Below, in pieces: positions 57,815 to 64,000 of a stretch of DNA of 64,000 nucleotides. Source of the stretch: Phymorhynchus buccinoides. Its lineage: Eukaryota > Mollusca > Gastropoda > Neogastropoda > Raphitomidae. Each line of letters starts with the position of its first letter. The stretch's first letter is position 1. The notes below the pieces were generated by a model. It was not told the DNA's origin. It saw only the letters and a program-made list of their open reading frames with translations, and did not search any database. The position numbers were made by a program, and so were the translations under genes. Location of the stretch: contig CM065684.1 in the NCBI GenBank assembly GCA_017654935.2, forward strand, positions 53,069,882 to 53,133,881. The letters run 5' to 3'.

Positions 57815-59060
57815 TTCTTCTCATAGGTGCCTTTTTCCTCTAAACCCCCTTTTTACACAATTATTTGAAGAAGTAGTCTTAATGAAAGAAAAGTAAGAAA
57901 TGACAGATTCTTGTGTGATACGCATTCAACAACAGTGATGACTTTACAGGCTAGACTTTAATTTAAAAAGAATCTTAATCATTCTCAATTTACAGTACTT
58001 AGTTACTTTTAGTCTTTTTTTCACTGCCTTCTTGTACTCCCAGTTCTGTAAGAACAGGAGTACATTAGAATGGAACGAGGGCCTGTGTATTTCTCTGTCC
58101 ATCTGTATGTGTGCATGTGACCGAAATGCGCCTAACCACTGAACCAATCGCAATGAAACTTGGTAAAATGGTTCCTTAGACTTTGCAGTTGTCAGATTCA
58201 CAGAATGGAAAGCTATATCAACACACAAAATTTTGAATATTAAAAAGACAATGGTTATTTCAAAGATAATGAATGGATTTAAACAAAAGTAGGCATAATG
58301 AAAGGATGTCACCCGATAATATTTTGCAGCAATATAATAATTTCTAAGTAATGCTATACCGATGCAGAAAATGTTTTAACAAAAAAACAAAAAAACAATG
58401 ACCGTAGAATCCAAAATTACCTCCCCAGAATTTCACCAATGTCTTATTTGATGAAATTCAAGGGACATAACTCGAAATTTACAACTAGGAACATTATATA
58501 CATTTATTTTTCCATGATTTGTTTTGTTCATTTTAAGTTATGAAAAACAAGCAATGCAATTGTAATGTTTTGAAACCACACCCAGTGTCATGGGCCAATG
58601 GCCTATTCAGTAAAATTGTTCAGTGTTCTCTCTCTCTTATGTTAACAGAGACACTCTCTAGCTTATAAAAAAAACAGTCTGTGCTGTGTGATCTTTGCCT
58701 TGAACTGGGAGTACAGTTTATATGGCTCTGCCATCTTGTTTCTGCTTCTCTATTCATAGCAGGTAATAAAATAAGCAAAATGCATGTGGTTTTTGGGGTG
58801 GTGGTTTTTTTTTTATAACATCCAGCCCTTTGGCTGAGTCTGGGAGAAAAAAAGGAAGAAAAAAAAAGAAAAAGAAAACAGATGAAACAATTTTTGGTGG
58901 GAGGGAGGGAAAGAGAGCGGGGAAACATGTGATACATCATATACACAGATGAAAACTTTCAAAAAAGTGAATCAGTGAATAACTACACAAACACAAGTGA
59001 CAAATGAAACTCCAAACAATCACATTCAGTGTTGGAACTTGAAATTAAAGTAAACGGGAT
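57815..59060. other. intergenic, nothing clear
   Basis: A short segment near 58080-58170 with CCAATCGCAATGAAACTTGG resembles a common invertebrate repeat. The rest is AT-rich with no coding support. Confidence 0.45.
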
Positions 59061-59064
59061 ACAA

Positions 59065-59235
59065 GCCTGCTATGTCCCAGGCCCATTGTGTCCCAGGTCC
59101 GATATGTCCCACTCCTGGTTGATCCCTTTGTGGCCTGATATGTCCCGGACATATCGGGCCTGGGACACAATGAGCCTAGGACACAAAGGGCCCAACTGTA
59201 ATTTTGAGGTCCCAGGCCCAAGAGGGCCCAGGAAA
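59065..59235. repeat. inverted GGGCCTGGGACACA repeats
   Basis: CCCAGGCCCATTGTGTCCCA and the inverse TGGGACACAATG...GGGCC occur around GATATGTCCCGGACATATC, a perfect local palindrome. Several GGGACA/TGTCCC units make a hairpin-rich block. Confidence 0.65.
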
Positions 59236-59279
59236 TTGGTTTAATTGTTATTGTTCATGTGTTATGGTATTGATGGTGG

Positions 59280-59419
59280 TGGTCTGTGTGTGTGTGGCGA
59301 GTGCATGCGTGTGTGCGTGCATGCCTGTGCAGGTGTGTGTATTTGTGTGTGCGTGTGTGTATGACTCTATCTCTCTCTGTCTCTCCCTCTGTCTGTCTGT
59401 CTCTGTATGTGCATAGGGG

Positions 59420-59461
<42 letters not shown>

Positions 59462-59515
59462 GTGCGCAAGATAGAGAGAAAGACAGAGACAGAAAGACGA
59501 CGGACAGACAGACAC
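59280..59515. repeat. (GT)n with CTGT and GACAGA blocks
   Basis: GT-rich 59288-59345 and 59420-59466, with short pyrimidine and purine blocks between and after. Confidence 0.9.
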
Positions 59516-59634
59516 ACACACATCACACCCGCACCCCAAGACATCATGATCATGCATCTGGGTCATAACGGGATGGGACACATAGGCCCGGAAATAGGGC
59601 TGACCCCAGGCCAAAGTATGAACTAAGTATGAAC

Positions 59635-60226
59635 TAAGGCTTCTAAGTATGAACATGTCACGCCACTTCTGCACTCTCTGCACTGGTTAAAAATCTCTGA
59701 TAGGATTGACTATAAACTCTCCACTCTTTCCTTCACTGTCATCTCTGGTTCTGCCCCTGATTACCTGTCTGACCTACTTCATCTCTACACACCTTCTCGT
59801 GTCCTCCGCTCTTCCTCTGACACCGCCTCCTGCAACCAGCCACTGTCAAAACCAAAACCTATGGTGAAAGGTCCTTTTCGTTCCAGGCTCCATCTGTGTG
59901 GAACAACTTACCCCTGTCTCTCAGACACTGACTCTCTGGACGCATTCAAGGCCGGTCTAAAAACTCATCTCTTTTCTAAGTTGTAGCTGACATGCATAGG
60001 TTGATTGTGCAGTGTGGACATTGAGTGGTGTGTGTGTGTGTGTGTGCGTGTGCGTGCAATGTGTGTGTGTGTGTGTGTTGATTATGCCGTATGGAAATTC
60101 AGTGGTGTGTGTGTGTTTGTGCGTGTGCGTGTGCGTGTGCGTGTGCGTGCGTGCGTGTGTGTGTGCATGCAGCGTGTATGACGCCCCCCCCCCCCCTTCC
60201 CACCCTCTCCCCTTCATCGTCTTTCT

Positions 60227-60280
<54 letters not shown>

Positions 60281-60405
60281 TGTGTGTGTGTGTGTGTGAA
60301 TGTTTATAGTTTTATTTCTTTGTAAAGCGCCATGAATAGAATTTTCTAGATATGTGCGCTATATAATTATAAGTGCCAATTATTATTATTATTAAAGTAA
60401 ACAAA
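59635..60405 (+). mobile_element. non-LTR retrotransposon 3' end, split by (GT)n
   Basis: Protein part 59655-59985: HVTPLLHSLHWLKISDRIDY, YLSDLLHLYTPSRVLRSSSD and AFKAGLKTHLFSKL then stop, with a frameshift in between. The 3' UTR carries (GT)n at 60028-60300, and the tail GTAAAGCGCCATGAA, GCGCTATATAATTA and (ATT)n ends at about 60395. Related to, but distinct from, the element at 55212-56470. Confidence 0.82.
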
Positions 60406-60409
60406 GCCA

Positions 60410-60455
60410 AAGGCGAAGAAGAAGAAGAAGAAGAAGAAGAAGAAGAAGAAGAAGA
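60410..60455. repeat. (GAA)n
   Basis: About 14 GAA units between the LINE tail and the foldback element. Confidence 0.93.
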
Positions 60456-60474
60456 TGTGTCGCAGCCAAAAAAG

Positions 60475-60950
60475 TCGCTCAGTCAAATAAATCGCCCGGC
60501 TACTATGAGAGTGTGTATTTGCGACATTGCGCATGAACCACAAATTTCATTTTTTTCTAGAGTTAGGGTTGTTGCATGAAAATAGGTAAATAAGTAACTC
60601 TCTACTATGACTGTATCAGTGTATGAGAGTCTGTATTTGCGACAACCACAAATTTCACTTTTTATGTACTTTAACCATTTACCTAACCCTAACCCAAACC
60701 CTATCCCTAACCCTAGAAAAAAGTGAAATTTGTGGTTCATGCTCAATGTCGCAAATACACACTGTCATAGGTAGCGAGCTACTTATTTTTACGAGCTACC
60801 TTTTTTCATGCGACAATGGAAATGGTTCAAGTACAGAAAAAGTGAAATTTCTGGTTGTCGCAAATACCATGGATCCTATATTTACATCCGATATATTGTC
60901 CATGCAAATACACACTCTCATAGTAGCGGGCGATTTATTTGACTGAGCGA
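60475..60950. mobile_element. 476-bp foldback element with telomere-like core
   Basis: The ends are inverse over about 45 bases: TCGCTCAGTCAAATAAATCG with GAGAGTGTGTATTTGC, and GCAAATACACACTCTC with CGATTTATTTGACTGAGCGA. Inner inverted pairs (CACAAATTTCA and TGAAATTTGTG) and CCTAACCCTAACCCAAACCC at 60684-60716 lie inside. No protein. Confidence 0.8.
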
Positions 60951-61540
60951 TGTCATTGTATAAAGTTTTACCAAATCATTTTAACTGATTACGCCATACG
61001 CCAGGCCCAGTCCACGGTTCTAGAGTTCGTCACGTGCGTCGTCACAGACACAGGAAGTTGTGGTTCAATCTTTTGAAACGGAGACGTGTGTCGTATGCTT
61101 CGCGTGATGTCAGTTCCTGTCATGGCTGCCAATAGAAAAGAAAGTTGAGGTAGGCATGACTGAACAATCATGACCATTTTAATCTACACTTTACAGCTGT
61201 GGTGGTTGCTGTGATACGTTCCATTGTGATGAAATTACTGGCTCCTTCATTTTAAACAATTTCAGTCATTCTCATTTTCAATTTACATAAATTTTTATGG
61301 GTTTTTTGTTAGTCTTTTCACTCGTTTCACTGTTTCAAACTTTCATTTGGTTGTATTTATAATTTAGTCACTTTAGTACACACTGTAGCACTGCACACAG
61401 TAAAAGTTTGTGTTCAGACTTTGAAACTATTATCTGTGTATCAGTGTAGACAAGCTTCTATATTTCTACAAAAGCTTACTCCCTAAGTCCCTTTAAAAAA
61501 AAAAAAAAATCACAAATTTAATTTGGATGCAAATTGCAAT
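60951..61540. other. intergenic, nothing recognised
   Basis: AT-rich unique sequence. No supported gene. Confidence 0.5.
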
Positions 61541-61762
61541 GAGCGACTTAGCAGGGTTTTTTTTTTACCACCAGGGGGAATAACGCTCGAGTGGGGCTAA
61601 TCCTCTCTATATTCTTAGTTGGGGATAAAGAAAGAGAGAGACTCAGAGAGGAAGGAGTCCTCTCTTTCTCTCTCACTACGCCCAACTAAGAAAATCGCGT
61701 GATAAGCCCCTAGTGGATTGACTGCCCCCTGGTGGGCAAATAATTGCCATAAGTCGACCATT
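61541..61762. mobile_element. diverged FB foldback element
   Basis: GAGCGACTTAGCAGG at the left and CATAAGTCGACCATTG at the right match FB termini; ATATTCTTAGTTGGG and GCCCAACTAAGAA form the centre. A purine insert (AAAGAAAGAGAGAGAC) and its inverse extend the loop arms. Confidence 0.75.
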
Positions 61763-61801
61763 GTCTGAGGCATTCAAAAGAGGCCTCCATAAACACCGTC
61801 G

Positions 61802-61837
<36 letters not shown>

Positions 61838-62290
61838 ACCTCCTGCACCCTGCAAGATAAATACCTTCAAAAATCTCCTTGACAAAGATGACAATTTTAG
61901 ACAACTATTTTTTTAACATGATGATTGAATTACAATCGTAATTTTAAAAGGCATGCTTATGCAAACAAGACAGTGTCAATAAAGGGATGTTTATAAGCCG
62001 TGAGGCTTAGGCTTGAGCCAGTCCCACACTATACTATGCTCAGGGCTCCCAGGGACCCCCATTTGGGGGTCTATGAAGCACTAAAATTCTAAAGGACCCA
62101 ATAAAAGAATGTGCAGGGGGTCCCAGGGATGCACTAGAAAAATTTGTTTTAGCATTCGCAATGCCACTGGGACCCTCTATCCCACCTCTGGGACCCTCTA
62201 TTCTGTAAGTGAAGGAGTCCCTGGGACCCCTTGATTTGCAGGATGATTGGGTGCCCTGTATGCTATTACTAAGATGACCTAACCTGGTAT
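61763..62290. other. C homopolymer and repeat with GGGACCC motifs
   Basis: A C run of about 36 bases at 61802-61837, then a segment at 62040-62250 with several CTGGGACCC/GGGTCCC inverted pairs. No gene. Confidence 0.7.
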
Positions 62291-63378
62291 AAGACTAAGA
62301 CTCGTAAGAGGCCCCATCTACCAGTGGCTCACCAACTTCCTCACCCAAAGGCGTATGAAGGTGGTGGTAGAAGGAAAATCATCCGATCAAGTCACTGTGG
62401 AATCTGGCGTGCCCCAAGGCACCGTTCTTGGTCCCATACTATTCTTATGCCACATCAACGACCTCCCGGCCTCTGTCAAATCCAACATCAGGCTCTTTGC
62501 AGACGACTGCCTGCTCTACTGTGAAATAAGGACACAGGCAGACCATGAAACCCTGCAAGGCGACATGAAGAGACTGGAAACATGGGCTGAAGGGTGTGGC
62601 ATGAGATTCAACACCAAGAAATGCTACATTATGAGTGCGGCATAGATCACCATGCCTCTAGATACCAGCTGGGAAACCACATATTGCAACAGGTTGACAC
62701 CTACGTCTACCTCGGAGTAGAGCTAAGTAACAACTTGTCCTGGACAGCCCACATAAACAAGATCGCCAAGAAAGCAAACGCCAGCCTGGGCATGCTTCAA
62801 AGGAATCTATGCTTCTGTCCTGGAAACTGCCGAAAGAACGCTTATGTCTCACTTGTTAGATCCCTCCTGGAGTATAGCTCCACCGTCTGGGAGTGGGACC
62901 CATACCCGCAAGGCAAAATCAACAAGTTAGAAGGCATCCAGCAAAGGGCAGCCAGGTTCATCAAGCCAGATTACCGGTCCCGCAACCCAGGCTGTGTCAC
63001 TGCCATGCTTCAAGACCTCATCCTGCCCCCGTTGCAAGAAAGGAGAAGGCAACAACGTTTAACCTTTCTATATATATAACTAAGATCATAGAAGGGCACC
63101 TACCTAGCATTGAGGTAGAAAAATACCTAACATCCACACAAAACAAAAGACTCAGACCAACAAGATCGGAAAACCACGAAAACAAAAACATTGTCAAGCA
63201 ATTCGCAAGAAACAACAGGCGCTGCTACAACATCCAGCACTCAAAAACAACAGTGTTCAAAAACAGCTTCTTTCCCAGAACAACCAGGGAATGGAATGCT
63301 CTCAATGACAGTGTTGTTTCAGCTGGGTTGGTGGAGGCTTTTAAGAACCTCCTCCACCAGACCCCCAACCATATGTAA
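62290..63378 (+). pseudogene. jockey-like non-LTR reverse transcriptase, frameshifted
   Basis: The first frame has YQWLTNFLTQRRMKVVVEG, SGVPQGTVLGPILFLCHIND and IRLFADDCLLYCE (catalytic FADD), then LETWAEGCGMRFNTKKC. A shift near 62640 leads to VDTYVYLGVELSNNLSW and SLVRSLLEYSSTVWEW, then RAARFIKPDYRSRNPGCVT. A second shift near 63070, in a TATATATA run, leads to TKIIEGHLPSIEVEKYL and NSFFPRTTREWNAL with a stop at 63376-63378. The order and motifs fit jockey-type LINE polymerases. The endonuclease part is missing. Inactive. Confidence 0.9.
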
Positions 63379-63880
63379 ACAACACCCTTCCACCCCCTTC
63401 CTCAATCCCCACCCCTCACCCCATTCTTCCCCATTTTCCTCCACCACCACCCCATCGACAGAGCAACAAGATGATACAGAAATGCCTGAAGAAGGAGGAA
63501 GACAGAAAAAGACCAAGAGAAAAAGAATGGGGAATGAAAGATCAAGAAAGGAAAACAAGAGGAAGGAAGAATCAAGAAGAAAGAAAGATCAGGAACAAAA
63601 AAGAAAATAATAAGAATAAAAAGATAATGAGATTAGGGAATAGGTGCTCTCCCCTAGTTTTTCATCGATAAATTGTCACAAAAGTGGCCCTTTCGACTAG
63701 TATTACACAGAAACGGAAAGAAAGAAAAGCTAAGCCTGGGCCAGGGAATGGGGCACATTGAAATTCAAACATAAAAGCTTATATCTGTGCATAAGAATCT
63801 AAGAAATAAAGAATGCTTGTTTTATTATTGTAAGAATGCTTATTTATTTATTTATTAATATTTATGTTCTTTTTCTGTTT
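63379..63880. other. LINE 3' flank and spacer
   Basis: Purine-rich 63465-63610 (GAAGAA, AAGAAAG) follows the LINE stop and may be its 3' UTR. TTATTTATTTATTTATT at 63840-63857 and AT-rich sequence precede the next gene. Confidence 0.45.
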
Positions 63881-63906
63881 GTCAATCAAGAAAATCCCAC
63901 ACCAGC

Positions 63907-64000
63907 ATGTCCAAACAAGTGCAGAGGAAGCATGGGAAGCCCAACAGAGGCGGCGGTCGTTTCAACCGTGGGGGAGGTGGTGGAAGGGGAAGGGGTCGGG
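63907..64000 (+). CDS. start of an Arg/Gly-rich (RGG) protein, cut by the window edge
   Basis: The ATG at 63907 opens MSKQVQRKHGKPNRGGGRFN and continues RGGGGGRGRGR to the edge. The sequence TTTCTGTTTGTCAATCAAG just before resembles a 3' splice site, so this may be the first coding exon after a 5' UTR intron. RGG boxes bind RNA and are arginine-methylated in nuclear and nucleolar proteins; 31 residues are too few to name the family. The codons are GC-rich, unlike the AT-rich flank, which supports coding. Confidence 0.55.
   Translation, partial: MSKQVQRKHGKPNRGGGRFNRGGGGGRGRGR

Overview
This is a eukaryotic window, most likely from a mollusc and plausibly a gastropod. It has spliced animal genes with GT-AG introns, very dense (CT)n, (CA)n and (GT)n microsatellites, many short inverted-repeat DNA elements (MITEs), and broken non-LTR retrotransposons with the (ATT)n tails usual in marine invertebrates. 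It is a scaffold of three contigs (1-15811, 16312-46437, 46938-64000) joined by two runs of exactly 500 N. The taxon is an inference; no marker gene fixes it.

Layout. Bases 1-15811 and 16312-34799 are inverted copies of one locus. The centre of the palindrome is the first N gap, and both copies stop in the same (CT)n/(GA)n tract. They differ by scattered substitutions, indels and copy-number changes, as two alleles would. The simplest reading is an unpurged pair of haplotigs scaffolded head to head, so genes there appear twice. Each copy holds the last two exons of ATP6V1D (V-ATPase subunit D), the last three exons of a convergent gamma-butyrobetaine/trimethyllysine dioxygenase-like gene, and a possible two-exon micro-gene antisense inside an intron of the latter. 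Bases 34800-46437 are almost gene-free: long polypyrimidine and (CA)n tracts, MITEs and LINE remnants. Bases 46938-64000 carry eight minus-strand exons of a METTL24-like gene that seems to encode two tandem methyltransferase-like domains, then LINE remnants, foldback elements, and at the right edge the first exon of an Arg/Gly-rich protein on the plus strand.

Most notable. (1) A repeat family carries a hairpin matching the 3' stem-loop IV of U2 snRNA (loop ATTGCAGTACC), at four sites per haplotig. (2) Exon 3' ends plus their 5' splice sites are repeatedly tandem-duplicated into the following intron: exons 1, 2 and 3 of the METTL24-like gene and one exon of the dioxygenase-like gene. At exon 2, a MITE end supplies an AG, giving six 63-nt phase-1 cassette pseudo-exons, three open and three closed by one base change. 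(3) The METTL24-like domain is itself duplicated. The genes are unrelated housekeeping or metabolic genes; nothing indicates a gene cluster.
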